Source: Marinobacter nanhaiticus D15-8W (GTDB taxonomy: Bacteria; Pseudomonadota; Gammaproteobacteria; Pseudomonadales; Oleiphilaceae). From it: 64,000 bases of DNA. Numbering within the stretch: position 1 is the first letter of the stretch; each line of letters starts with the position of its first letter. Below, piece after piece: positions 37,112 to 45,450 of this stretch. The DNA lies in assembly GCF_036511935.1 (NCBI RefSeq), contig NZ_AP028878.1, forward strand, positions 1,178,001 through 1,242,000, read 5' to 3'. A model generated the notes under the pieces. The model did not search any database. It was not told where the DNA came from and was given only the letters and a program-made list of their open reading frames with translations. Position numbers and translations under genes: made by a program.

Positions 37112-38269
37112 ATGCGCGTCGTCATCGCCCCCGATTCATTCAAAGAGTGTCTTTCCGCCAAGTCGGTCGCGGCGTTCATTGCGCGAGGTTGGCGTCAGGG
37201 GGCTCCCGATGACGATATTGTACAGGTGCCGCTGGCGGACGGTGGCGAGGGCAGTACGGCTGCACTCATTGAGTCCCGGGGTGGCAGCCTTCACGCTGTC
37301 GAGGTGACCGGCCCGCTTGGCGGTACCGTCACGGCACATTACGGCCGGGTGGGCGATGGTGACACCGTTATTGTCGAGGTGGCTGAGGCGAGCGGGTTGC
37401 ACCTTGTCGCCGCAGATTCCCGCGACGCCCTGCGGGCTACGAGTTATGGGACCGGTGAGCTGATCCGGGCAGCGATCTTGAATCGACCCAAGAAGTTGGT
37501 CATGTGCCTGGGAGGGAGTGCTACAACCGATGGCGGGGCAGGGATCCTCCAGGCCCTGGGTGCGAGACTACGCGATGCCGATGGACAGGATATATCCCCG
37601 GGTGGCGAGGGCCTGGCACTCTTGGCCAGCCTGGATGTCGACCCGGTTCTGGACCTGCTGGACGGGATCCAGTTGACGGTAGCGTGTGATGTTTCAAATC
37701 CGCTGCTAGGGCCAGAGGGAGCGGCAGCGGTGTTTGGTCCGCAAAAAGGGGCAACGTCAGCCCAGGTAGACATACTGGGTCAAGCACTGGCTCGTTTCTC
37801 CAAACTGGCAGAGGGGGCGGGTTTTGATATCCACTCGTTCGCCGGAAGTGGGGCCGCTGGGGGTATCGGTGGCATGGTGGCCGGCATTCTCGGCGCCACC
37901 CTCAAATCCGGTATCGAACTGATCATGGAAACAGTGCACCTGGAGCAGCGGATTCGTGGCGCTGACCTGGTGATTACCGCAGAAGGGGCGATCGACAGCC
38001 AGAGCGCGTTCGGCAAGACCCCTGCGGGCGTTGCGTCCCTTGCCCGGAAATACGCTGTACCGGTTATCGGTCTCGCAGGGCGTGTTGGTGACGAGCTGGC
38101 GCCGCTGCATGCCTCGGGGCTGACGGCAGCATTCGCGATCGTTCCCGGTCCGGCCTCGCTCGGTGATGCTATGGGCAATGCTGAAAGGAATCTTGTGCAG
38201 GCCGCAGAGCAACTGGCGCGGATGGCTATCGCGATTGCCAGTAAAAGGAGGTCGGCCCCATCGGACTGA
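37112..38269 (+). CDS. garK: glycerate kinase
   Basis: A 385-residue glycerate 2-kinase of the GarK/GlxK family, phosphorylating D-glycerate with ATP. It opens MRVVIAPDSFKECLSAK and has PLADGGEGSTAALIE, LGGSATTDGGAG and the GSGAAGGIGGMVAG loop. The true start is ATG 37112, one base after the permease stop; an upstream in-frame Met overlaps the permease and is not family-like. The product enters glycolysis. Confidence 0.95.
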   Translation: MRVVIAPDSFKECLSAKSVAAFIARGWRQGAPDDDIVQVPLADGGEGSTAALIESRGGSLHAVEVTGPLGGTVTAHYGRVGDGDTVIVEVAEASGLHLVAADSRDALRATSYGTGELIRAAILNRPKKLVMCLGGSATTDGGAGILQALGARLRDADGQDISPGGEGLALLASLDVDPVLDLLDGIQLTVACDVSNPLLGPEGAAAVFGPQKGATSAQVDILGQALARFSKLAEGAGFDIHSFAGSGAAGGIGGMVAGILGATLKSGIELIMETVHLEQRIRGADLVITAEGAIDSQSAFGKTPAGVASLARKYAVPVIGLAGRVGDELAPLHASGLTAAFAIVPGPASLGDAMGNAERNLVQAAEQLARMAIAIASKRRSAPSD

Positions 38270-38362
38270 TCGTTCGATGGGCTGTCGAAACCTGAAATGC
38301 CTGTTCGACTAGTCAATACCTTTTACCTGAAGGTGTTCTATAACTCGAAAAGGCGAGCCATC

Positions 38363-38816
38363 ATGCCCGGCAATACTATCCACCTGCACCGGGTGCTGCG
38401 CGCCAGTCCCGACCGCGTTTACCGTGCCTTTTGTTGACGCGGACGCTTTGGTGAAATGGCTTCCACCCCATGGGTTTGTGGGTCATATCGACGAGATGGA
38501 TGTCCGCGAAGGCGGGGGCTATCACATGTCGTTCACCAATTTCACCACGGGCAACAAGCATTCCTTCAGCGCCCGCTTTACCGAACTCAAACCTGGCGAG
38601 CTGATTCGTCACATCGACCGATTCGATGACGCCAACCTGCCGGGGGAGATACAGGTGACGATCAGGCTGCAGCCGGTGTTGTGCGGTACGGACCCCTCCA
38701 TTGTTCAGGAAGGGATTCCCGAGGTCATTCCTGAGGCGCTCTGCTACCAGGGCTGGCAGGAATCGCTAGGCCTGCTGGCATTGCTGGTGGACCCGGAAAT
38801 TCCGGATGAGATGTGA
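38363..38816 (+). pseudogene. SRPBCC/AHSA1-type protein with a frameshift in a T run
   Basis: A START-like SRPBCC protein of about 150 residues. The N-terminus MPGNTIHLHRVLRASPDRVYRAF is in one frame and the rest (VDADALVKWLPPHGFVGHI, then SFSARFTELKPG and the end CYQGWQESLGLLALLV) is in another. The switch lies in TTTT at 38429-38432; three T would keep the frame (GCC TTT GTT GAC). A restart codon inside the second frame lacks a good ribosome-binding site. An inserted T could be a mutation or a homopolymer error. Stop and length are normal. Confidence 0.75.
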
Positions 38817-38938
38817 CTTAGCGGGCTACCGGGCAAGAGATGATGGTTAACGACCCCTCCTTTTGCCCTGGCGCCGAGTTCCAGGGATTTAGACCCGCTC
38901 GCCCCTTTCCGCTTCTCCTGCTTTCGACGTGGTTTGAC

Positions 38939-38969
38939 GTTATAAAGCCTCAAGTTAGGTTGAAGTCAA
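38939..38969 (-). promoter_or_regulatory. orphan MerR/SoxR-type promoter
   Basis: Read on the minus strand: TTGACT, 19-base spacer, TATAAC, with the dyad CTTCAACCTAACTTGAGG filling the spacer. On the plus strand this dyad is CCTCAAGTTAGGTTGAAG, 15 of 18 bases like the SoxR site CCTCAAGTTAACTTGAGG. A 19-base spacer is the mark of MerR-family promoters. Transcription would run leftward, antisense to the broken SRPBCC gene; no MerR gene is in the window. Confidence 0.55.
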
Positions 38970-39206
38970 CGCTTTATTCGAGCGTCTTTGAAGCCTTTGT
39001 GTTGTTTTGACGTCTTGGCCGAACCGTACGGCTGTTTGCCGGTCGGAGTTAGAAGTCGGAGGACCAGGCCGTCACTTGTATGCATGACGCCCCCGTTTCA
39101 AGCTGGCCAAGTCTTAATAATGAGGCAAGGTCCACGCATGGGAGCCGTGACTAGACTGATTGCTCACGGCCCGAATCTTTCGTTCAGCCGGAAGGGAGTC
39201 ATTGCC

Positions 39207-39932
39207 ATGAATGTATCGTCGATCCTGAATCAACTGGTTAAACAGGCCGCTGGCCAGTCTTCCGGGCATGGCTCCGGTAAAGGTTTGGATGTCGGTCGGA
39301 TGGTAGACAGCCTGTCGTCCCAGCTTAAGGGAGGGCGGGGATCAAGTGGTGGCCTTGATATGAAAAGCCTCCTTGGCGGCAGCGCCCTGGGCATGATGGT
39401 CGGCTCGAAGCGCGGCCAGAAAATGGGGGGCAAGGCGCTAAAGTATGGTGCGCTGGCTGGCATCGGCGTGTTGGCCTGGAAGGCCTACCAGAATTACCAG
39501 GGCAGTAGCACGGCGAGTGCCACCGATAATCAGCAGGGGCAGCCGCTTGAACAGCTGCAGGGTCAGCAGCAGGAGCAGCGTGGGCTGGAGATCCTGCAGG
39601 CGATGATTATGGCTGCCAAGGCCGACGGCCATATTGACGCTGACGAACGTGCGTTGTTGACGCAGGAAATCGAGAAGCTGGGCCCGGACGACGAGCTGCA
39701 TGCGTGGATCCAGCAGCAATTCGATGCACCGCTGGATGCCTCGGCGTTGGCACGAAGCGCGGATTCCCCGCAGGCTGCTCGGGAGATCTACCTGGTTAGC
39801 GCCGCTATTATCGACGATCAGAATCCGATGGAGCGGGCATGGCTGGATCAACTGGCGGGGGCGTTGAACCTGCCACCGGAGATGGTTCTCGAGCTGGATC
39901 GTCAAATCCTGGCGCAGGTGGACCAGGCCTAG
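39207..39932 (+). CDS. YebE-like DUF533/TerB-fold protein
   Basis: A 241-residue protein. The first 90 residues have a Gly-rich stretch (GSALGMMVGSKRGQKMGGKALKYGALAGIGVLAWKAYQNYQ, in part a membrane segment), then a Gln-rich linker and a C-terminal TerB-like helical domain (ILQAMIMAAKADGHIDADERALL, PLDASALARSADSPQAAREIY), the DUF533 pattern. GAAGGGAG precedes the ATG at 39207. The role is unknown; YebE is a stress-linked inner-membrane protein. Confidence 0.85.
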   Translation: MNVSSILNQLVKQAAGQSSGHGSGKGLDVGRMVDSLSSQLKGGRGSSGGLDMKSLLGGSALGMMVGSKRGQKMGGKALKYGALAGIGVLAWKAYQNYQGSSTASATDNQQGQPLEQLQGQQQEQRGLEILQAMIMAAKADGHIDADERALLTQEIEKLGPDDELHAWIQQQFDAPLDASALARSADSPQAAREIYLVSAAIIDDQNPMERAWLDQLAGALNLPPEMVLELDRQILAQVDQA

Positions 39933-39978
39933 GCGCTGGGCATTCCCGAACTGTTATTCGTAGGCGGACCGCATTCGG

Positions 39979-40003
39979 GAAGGGGCAGTCTCTTTGCCCC
40001 TTC
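39979..40003. terminator. bidirectional terminator between yebE-like gene and azoR
   Basis: GAAGGGGCA, seven-base loop, TGCCCCTTC between two convergent genes. Confidence 0.65.
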
Positions 40004-40026
40004 TCAACGTTATGCCGATAAACCTA

Positions 40027-40728
40027 TCAAGCCAGTTCGGGGACGCGATTAGAACGGCGTACCAGCTGTAGCTCCTCCACCAGTTCCTCCACCCGTTGCT
40101 CCGCTTGCTTGACGGAGTCTGCGAGTAGCTCGCCTCCTGCCTCCTGGTTCTCCACTGCAATGCGATGGAAGTTAGTGATACCGATAAACTCCAGGGCGGT
40201 GACGAGACTGGGTTCCAGATGATTCATATGGGCGAGTGCTCCGCCGGGCTCGAAGCCAACACCGCCCCTAGAGGACAGGATAACCGCGTGACGCGGACGA
40301 TAATTCAGCATCGGGATGAACGGATCGTCCAGCTTGGTCGGGTCGTACTTGACCGTCCGGTCCATGCGAATGACGAGATCGATCCAGGCCTTGAGGGTGG
40401 CAGGCATGCCGAAATTGTAGAGTGGCGCGCCGATGACCAGGATGTCCGCGGCGATAAGTTCGTCAATCAGTTGGTCGCTTTCTGCCAGCACGTTTTTCAT
40501 CCAGGGTTCCTGGCGGTCTGCGGGCGTGAAGGCGGCCTGTATCCAGTCCCGGGTAATAAACGAAGGTGGCGTCGCGCCGATATCCCTGTAAGTGACCGTA
40601 TCCGCGGGTGAATGGTCCAGCCACCGGTTTACGAACTGGCGGGTCAGGTTGCGGCTATGGGAGCCGTGCTCGTCTATACCGGCATAGCCGGGGCGGGCAC
40701 TGGCGTTGAGTTGCAGGATATGGGTCAT
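40027..40728 (-). CDS. azoR: FMN-dependent NADH azoreductase/quinone reductase
   Basis: A 233-residue flavodoxin-fold reductase, AzoR family. It opens MTHILQLNASAR, then has the FMN phosphate segment GSHSRNLTRQFVN, GAPLYNFGMPATLKAWID and SSRGGV. It is longer than E. coli AzoR by about 30 C-terminal residues, mostly a charged helix. Reduces quinones and azo compounds by two electrons. Divergent from a LysR gene 133 bases away, which probably controls it. Confidence 0.9.
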   Translation of the reverse strand: MTHILQLNASARPGYAGIDEHGSHSRNLTRQFVNRWLDHSPADTVTYRDIGATPPSFITRDWIQAAFTPADRQEPWMKNVLAESDQLIDELIAADILVIGAPLYNFGMPATLKAWIDLVIRMDRTVKYDPTKLDDPFIPMLNYRPRHAVILSSRGGVGFEPGGALAHMNHLEPSLVTALEFIGITNFHRIAVENQEAGGELLADSVKQAEQRVEELVEELQLVRRSNRVPELA

Positions 40729-40861
40729 AGCGGTGGTCCTTCTGGTTGGTCATGCTCTGAGTTGAATTCATCTGTTATTCTCAGCAGACTCAGGCTATCG
40801 CTACGCTATAAAGAACGACAAACGATCATTTCTTGCACTTATAGATGAGTCAGATTCATCC

Positions 40862-41815
40862 ATGAATACGCGTCGATTGCCTTCTCTTTCTGCCCTGCGC
40901 GCCTTCGAAGCCGCAGCCCGGCACGAAAGCGCCAAGCAGGCTGCGCAGGAACTGTCCGTGACGGCTACCGCCATCAGTCACCAGATCCGTGGGCTGGAGG
41001 AGGCATTGGGAGTATCCCTGTTCATTCGTAGGCCCCGGCAGCTCGAATTGACACCGCAAGGGCGGGAACTGCAGCAGGTGCTGGAAACGGCATTCGACAG
41101 CATTGGCCATGTTGTCGAGCGCCTAAAAACAACGCCTGCGCGCCAGGCCATCACACTCTCGACCACGCCTGCCGTTGCCGTGCGGTGGCTGCTGTCATGG
41201 GTGTGTATGCTGCGGGATTCGCATCCGGACATTGATCTTCGCTTCCATGCATCCCATGAGGCTGTTGCCCTGGACGGTGTGACGGCGGACTTGGCCATTC
41301 GCTACGGTGACGGCCGCTGGCCAGGGCTGGTCGCAGAGAAGCTTTTCGATAACGTTTTCATCCCCGCCTGCAGTCCCCATCTGCAGCTGCATGATGTTGC
41401 TGACCTGCCAATACATCCGCTGATCCATTTCCGTCCTCAGGCGGCGACCTCGGTCTCACCGCTGGATTGGGCGGGTTGGCAGAAACTGGCCCAGGTACCG
41501 GGCCTGGACGTTAGTGCCGGGTTGATGTTCTCCGACGAGACCCACGCCATTTCCGCAGCCATCGGTGGTCAGGGTGTTGCCTTGATGAGCCGTCAATTGA
41601 TCGAGGATGAGCTGAGCCAGGGCCGATTGGTGCAGCCGTTTGGACCGGAGCTGCCAGGCAAACCCTTCTACTTGGTGTATCCGGAAAGCAGACGCAAGGA
41701 CCCGACAATTCTTGCGATCCGGGAATGGGTAATGAACGTGCCTGGTGGGATTTGCGACTTATCGGCCGAGAGTGATCCGATGCCCACCCCGGGGCCATCA
41801 GTCATGTCGCGCTGA
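40862..41815 (+). CDS. LysR-family regulator, GcvA-like
   Basis: A 317-residue LTTR. HTH at about 5-62 (LPSLSALRAFEAAARHESAKQAAQELSVTATAISHQIRGLEEALGVSLF, shown here only in part: AARHESAKQAAQELSVTATA). The remaining domain has LSTTPAVAVRWLLSW and VTADLAIRYGDGRWPGL, the GcvA/AmpR branch. It is divergent from azoR and most likely regulates it. Confidence 0.88.
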   Translation: MNTRRLPSLSALRAFEAAARHESAKQAAQELSVTATAISHQIRGLEEALGVSLFIRRPRQLELTPQGRELQQVLETAFDSIGHVVERLKTTPARQAITLSTTPAVAVRWLLSWVCMLRDSHPDIDLRFHASHEAVALDGVTADLAIRYGDGRWPGLVAEKLFDNVFIPACSPHLQLHDVADLPIHPLIHFRPQAATSVSPLDWAGWQKLAQVPGLDVSAGLMFSDETHAISAAIGGQGVALMSRQLIEDELSQGRLVQPFGPELPGKPFYLVYPESRRKDPTILAIREWVMNVPGGICDLSAESDPMPTPGPSVMSR

Positions 41816-42182
41816 AGCCGTTAAAGTAGGCAAGAGATGTGCGCGCGCTACCTCCCTTTCACCTGGTTGTAAATGCCTGAAAGTTCAGTGCGGCTGCATC
41901 CGGGCGGCTTTGGAACCGCTCCGGAATCGGCGGCGTCAGCTTAATTTACGCAGCTGCTGATGAACTTAATTTAACAATCCGCTTTTATGCAACTTTAATA
42001 AATAAGAGGTCTTCTTTATTTCTTAAAGGGATAATATTTTGCTCGTAAATATGATGCATAAAATAACATGGCGTTTTAGGCGATGTATTTATAGCGGTGT
42101 GACGTCAAATATGCTTACACCGGCTTTGATCGCGACATATGTTTAAATTTTTAAATTATTTTAAAACAATGGGTTAATTATG

Positions 42183-42198
42183 TGGTATGGAAGCTGCT
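42183..42198 (+). promoter_or_regulatory. sigma-54 promoter of PEP-CTERM gene 1
   Basis: TGGTATGGAAGCTGCT has GG, ten bases, GC, the -24/-12 geometry, with one weak base (CTGC instead of TTGC). It is 74 bases before the ATG at 42272. The 456-base gap upstream is AT-rich and holds nothing else I recognise. Confidence 0.65.
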
Positions 42199-42271
42199 AT
42201 CAACAAATACCGCTGACGTGATGGTTCAGGTCTAAGTTTGTCAGCTACGAAAAATCAAGGAGAGATAAACT

Positions 42272-43081
42272 ATGAAAAGTGCCCTCAAGAAAACGCTTCT
42301 TTCATCTTTGGTAGTGCCTTTTGCCTTGGGCGCGCAGTCTGCCTCCGCTGAGCTGATTACGGATTGGGGTTATGACGTTGTCAGTCAGTTCTCTAACTGG
42401 ACGGCTAGCCCCGGTGAAGGTGGCGTCACCCCATCCGACGATGACCACACCCTGTCTTGGGGTACGGATTCGCAGTCTTCTATCTCCATTACCGACGTAT
42501 CCTCCCCTAGCGGTCTTATAACCAACGGAGGCTACGTCGATGGTGGCGTCTTCACTCACAATAACTTTGTTATCGACGCTAATGATGCGGCGTTGACCAG
42601 TTTCGATTTGACCTCCACACTGACGTTGACTCCTTTCTCGCCGTCAGGTGACCCTGTGGACCCGTTGTCCCGGACCTTCGACAGCTTCTTCAGCGAAACC
42701 TTTAACGGCGGTGAATGCGTGGATGCATCGACTTCTATCTGTGATGACATCTTTACCGTCTTTAACATCAACGACCTAAACGCTGTACCGACAGAGAATG
42801 GGTACGAGTTCGAGTCTCCCGCGTTCACTATCGACGACTACTCTTACACGGTGTTTCTTGAGCTGGCGGGCCTGGTCATGTTGGATGACGACGCCTGTGC
42901 CGAAGCAGGTGCATTGGTGGGTTGTGTAGGTCTTCTGACTGAAGAGGGCGCTGTAAATAACTTCGAGACCCGGTTCCGTATTACTGCCACAGAGGTGCCC
43001 GAGCCGGGTACGCTCGCGTTGCTGGGTATGGGCCTCGCAGGTTTGGGCCTCGCTCGTCGTAAGAAAGCTGCGAAGCACTAA
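42272..43081 (+). CDS. PEP-CTERM surface/secreted protein, THxN type, copy 1
   Basis: A 269-residue exported protein. Signal peptide 1-26 (ALGAQSASA). GGVFTHNNFVI near 90 is the THxN motif of a PEP-CTERM subgroup. The C-terminus is a full sorting signal: VPEPGTLALLGMG, hydrophobic helix LAGLGLA, then RRKKAAKH. An exosortase would cleave it during export of exopolysaccharide-associated proteins; no exosortase gene is in the window. About 70 percent identical by eye to the next gene. It has its own sigma-54 promoter and terminator. Confidence 0.92.
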   Translation: MKSALKKTLLSSLVVPFALGAQSASAELITDWGYDVVSQFSNWTASPGEGGVTPSDDDHTLSWGTDSQSSISITDVSSPSGLITNGGYVDGGVFTHNNFVIDANDAALTSFDLTSTLTLTPFSPSGDPVDPLSRTFDSFFSETFNGGECVDASTSICDDIFTVFNINDLNAVPTENGYEFESPAFTIDDYSYTVFLELAGLVMLDDDACAEAGALVGCVGLLTEEGAVNNFETRFRITATEVPEPGTLALLGMGLAGLGLARRKKAAKH

Positions 43082-43105
43082 CAGCTTAACAATCAGGCTG
43101 ACATC

Positions 43106-43135
43106 AAAGCCCCCGCTTATATAAGCGGGGGCTTT
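43106..43135 (+). terminator. terminator of PEP-CTERM gene 1
   Basis: AAAGCCCCCGCTTAT and ATAAGCGGGGGCTTT form a perfect 15-bp inverted repeat 25 bases after the stop, followed by CGTTT. Confidence 0.9.
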
Positions 43136-43364
43136 CGTTTAAAGATTGCATCGAAAACAGCAAATCCGGGGAGCCGCTAGGTGAAACGCTGCTTCAGCTC
43201 TCATGATCGCCCGGGGTGCAGAAATCAATAGGTAAGTAACGCTTTTTTCCTCCTTGCGGAAGTCTCTTGCTCAAATACGACGCAAAAAACAACATGACTT
43301 CAAAGGTGATGAACAAATTATTTGTTTGTGTCGGTTAAGTTTACATCCACTCCCGTGATCCATC

Positions 43365-43380
43365 CTTTTAAATTTAAAAG
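43365..43380. promoter_or_regulatory. 16-bp palindrome upstream of sigma-54 promoter 2
   Basis: CTTTTAAATTTAAAAG, a perfect palindrome 28 bases before the -24 element. It could be the site of the sigma-54 activator or an AT-rich upstream site; the copy-1 region has similar TTTAAA runs. Confidence 0.35.
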
Positions 43381-43407
43381 TTGTTTAAAATCAGTCGTTT
43401 AAAATTA

Positions 43408-43423
43408 TGGCATAAGGATTGCT
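43408..43423 (+). promoter_or_regulatory. sigma-54 promoter of PEP-CTERM gene 2, consensus match
   Basis: TGGCATAAGGATTGCT fits TGGCAYR-N4-TTGCW at every defined base, with GG-N10-GC spacing. It is 67 bases before the ATG at 43490. Confidence 0.8.
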
Positions 43424-43489
43424 TTAGAGTGATTGAGGCTGGGTTTTAACTTTAGCTGTCAGTTATCAAAATCAAGGAGAGATAACCTA

Positions 43490-44311
43490 ATGAAAAGTGC
43501 CCTGAAGAAAACGCTTCTATCATCCCTGGTTGTGCCTTTCGCGTTGGGTGCGCAGTCAGCCTCTGCTGAGCTGATTACTGATTGGGGTTTCGATGTCGAT
43601 AGCCAGTTCACAGACTGGACTGCTAGTTCTGGAAACGGCGCCGTCACATCATCTGCCGACAATAAAACCCTGTCTTGGGGTACCGTAAATCCGGATGAGC
43701 AGTCTTCAATCTCGATCACAGATGTCTCGGCGCCAAGCGGGCTGATGACCAATGGTGGTTACGTCGATGGCGGCGTTTTTACACATAACAACTTTGTTAT
43801 CAGCGACCGAGACGCGGCGTTAACCAGTTTTGATCTGACCTCAACACTGACGCTAACACCTTACGCTCCGACCAGTGGTGACTCGTACACTGTACCGTCG
43901 ATTACGTTTAACAGTTTCTTCAGTGAGACGTTCAACGGCGGCTCATGTGTAGACGCGTCGGTTTCGACCTGTGATGACATCTTCACAGTCTTTAACATCA
44001 ATGAGCTGGATGCTGTGCAAACTGATGATGGCTACGAGTTTGCGTCGCAGTCATTCACGATCGATGACTACACTTACACTGTGTTTCTGGAGCTGGCAGG
44101 TCTGACAATGTTGGACGCCGATGCCTGTGAAGAAGCAGGTGCGCTAGTAGGTTGTGTTGGTCTGTTGACTCAGGAAGGCAACGAAAACAACTTCGAGACC
44201 CGCTTCCGCATCACCGCCACAGAGGTACCCGAGCCTGGCACCCTGGCCCTGATGGGTATGGGTCTGGCAGGATTCGGCCTCTCTCGTCGCAAGAAAGCAG
44301 CAAAGTCTTAA
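43490..44311 (+). CDS. PEP-CTERM surface/secreted protein, THxN type, copy 2
   Basis: A 273-residue paralogue of the preceding gene: the same signal (MKSALKKTLLSSLVVPFALG), the same GGVFTHNNFVI, the same DDIFTVFNIN segment and sorting end VPEPGTLALMGMGLAGFGLS with RRKKAAKS. It differs mainly in the 50-75 and 125-150 regions. The leader GGAGAGATAAC before the ATG is also shared, so the duplication included the leader. The ATG at 43490 was chosen because it matches the paralogue; an in-frame ATG at 43433 lies beyond the shared part. Confidence 0.92.
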   Translation: MKSALKKTLLSSLVVPFALGAQSASAELITDWGFDVDSQFTDWTASSGNGAVTSSADNKTLSWGTVNPDEQSSISITDVSAPSGLMTNGGYVDGGVFTHNNFVISDRDAALTSFDLTSTLTLTPYAPTSGDSYTVPSITFNSFFSETFNGGSCVDASVSTCDDIFTVFNINELDAVQTDDGYEFASQSFTIDDYTYTVFLELAGLTMLDADACEEAGALVGCVGLLTQEGNENNFETRFRITATEVPEPGTLALMGMGLAGFGLSRRKKAAKS

Positions 44312-44333
44312 TATCTGAGAGACTGAGCTGATA

Positions 44334-44367
44334 AAAAAGCCCCCGATCGTGAGAACGGGGGCTTTTT
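44334..44367 (+). terminator. terminator of PEP-CTERM gene 2
   Basis: AAAAAGCCCCCG, 10-base loop, CGGGGGCTTTTT, 22 bases after the stop. Confidence 0.9.
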
Positions 44368-44493
44368 CGTTTAAGACTGCTGTGTGACAACGGAGCCTTC
44401 TGTCAGTCGCCAAGCAACAATTGATAACTACCAAACAGCTAACGGCAGACTACCAAGTATCTATCAATTGAACGCCCTACAACGACCGCCCCA

Positions 44494-45327
44494 TCAGGCG
44501 ACCCTTCTCTCGCTACGCTTGAGCTCAGGTTCCGCCGGAAGGTAACGACCACCATCCGTGATCAGCGACCAGACATCCGGACGACGTCTGCGAATGCCTT
44601 CAACCAGGGACGCCGCCTCGGTATAGGCAGGTCGGCGCTTGCCGTGGTACTCCATGATCGGGCCCACATGGTCGAACTCGACACCGAAGCGTTTCAGCAG
44701 GCGCAGTTGGGCTGGCTCCATCACCGCCATCCAGTGGGTAATGCCGTGCCGTACTGACATCTGCAGTATCGCGGCAAACAGGCCAAGGCTGATATAAGGC
44801 ATGGCGCGTTTACCGTTTTCGGCATCAGAGTAGTAAGCGTGTTCGCTAATACCCGAAACGGATTGATCCTCGTTGAGACGACGCCGGAATTCACGGCTTA
44901 CTGCCATACGGGATATTTCCGCAATACGATGACGAGGCGTGGCGGCAATGGCATTCTTTGCATGCTGATCCATGTGCGGGACACATGGCCCTTCCATGGG
45001 AAAATCCGCCCTTTCCGGATTGTCTCCAGAAAGTACGAGGCGAACGGCTGCAACGCTATCGCCGGTAATACGATGCCGGATGAGCGCATGTGCTGAACGC
45101 GGATCGTAACTGTCACGCTCCCGTTTATCGTGGAAGCAGTTCGGGTCTTCGAATGAGCGGTCGATGCAATACACCTGGTACCGAACTTCGTAGACCGTAT
45201 TGATCGCCTCGGGAGTTAACGCCAATTCAACATTGAATACGGAATTGAAGATAGTGCTGACGTCTTCCTGGACTTCGCTAGGTTGTGTGATTCCTGTATC
45301 TCGCTGAAGAGCAAAGCCTGTCTGCAT
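44494..45327 (-). CDS. PEP-CTERM/exosortase-system acyltransferase (GNAT fold)
   Basis: A 277-residue protein of the family found next to exosortase/PEP-CTERM genes, related to N-acyl amino acid synthases and LuxI-like acyltransferases. YEVRYQVYCIDRSFEDPNCF is the family signature, followed by GDSVAAVRLVLSGDN and AEISRMAVSREFRRR. It is thought to make N-acyl products, a role not fixed for this family. The ATG has TGAGGACC upstream. It is convergent with the two PEP-CTERM genes. Confidence 0.9.
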   Translation of the reverse strand: MQTGFALQRDTGITQPSEVQEDVSTIFNSVFNVELALTPEAINTVYEVRYQVYCIDRSFEDPNCFHDKRERDSYDPRSAHALIRHRITGDSVAAVRLVLSGDNPERADFPMEGPCVPHMDQHAKNAIAATPRHRIAEISRMAVSREFRRRLNEDQSVSGISEHAYYSDAENGKRAMPYISLGLFAAILQMSVRHGITHWMAVMEPAQLRLLKRFGVEFDHVGPIMEYHGKRRPAYTEAASLVEGIRRRRPDVWSLITDGGRYLPAEPELKRSERRVA

Positions 45328-45450
45328 TGTTAGGTCCTCATTCGTCCCTTTGACAGGGAGCTGTTATGCCGATAATTCGCAGGTTTATGGAAAATCGCCG
45401 TTAAATCGTTGTATTGCGGCGTACTACGGTTGTATCGAGGTTACAGCTCA

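Noticed and set aside
35389..37179. 596-residue open frame on the minus strand
   Set aside because: Antisense to sdaR and the permease; composition is typical of the shadow of a high-GC gene (rich in His, Arg, Gln, Asp).
40846..40862. GATGA-N7-TCATC palindrome at the LysR start as its operator
   Set aside because: Short arms and it overlaps the start codon; a better site for this divergent pair could not be found, so no call was made.
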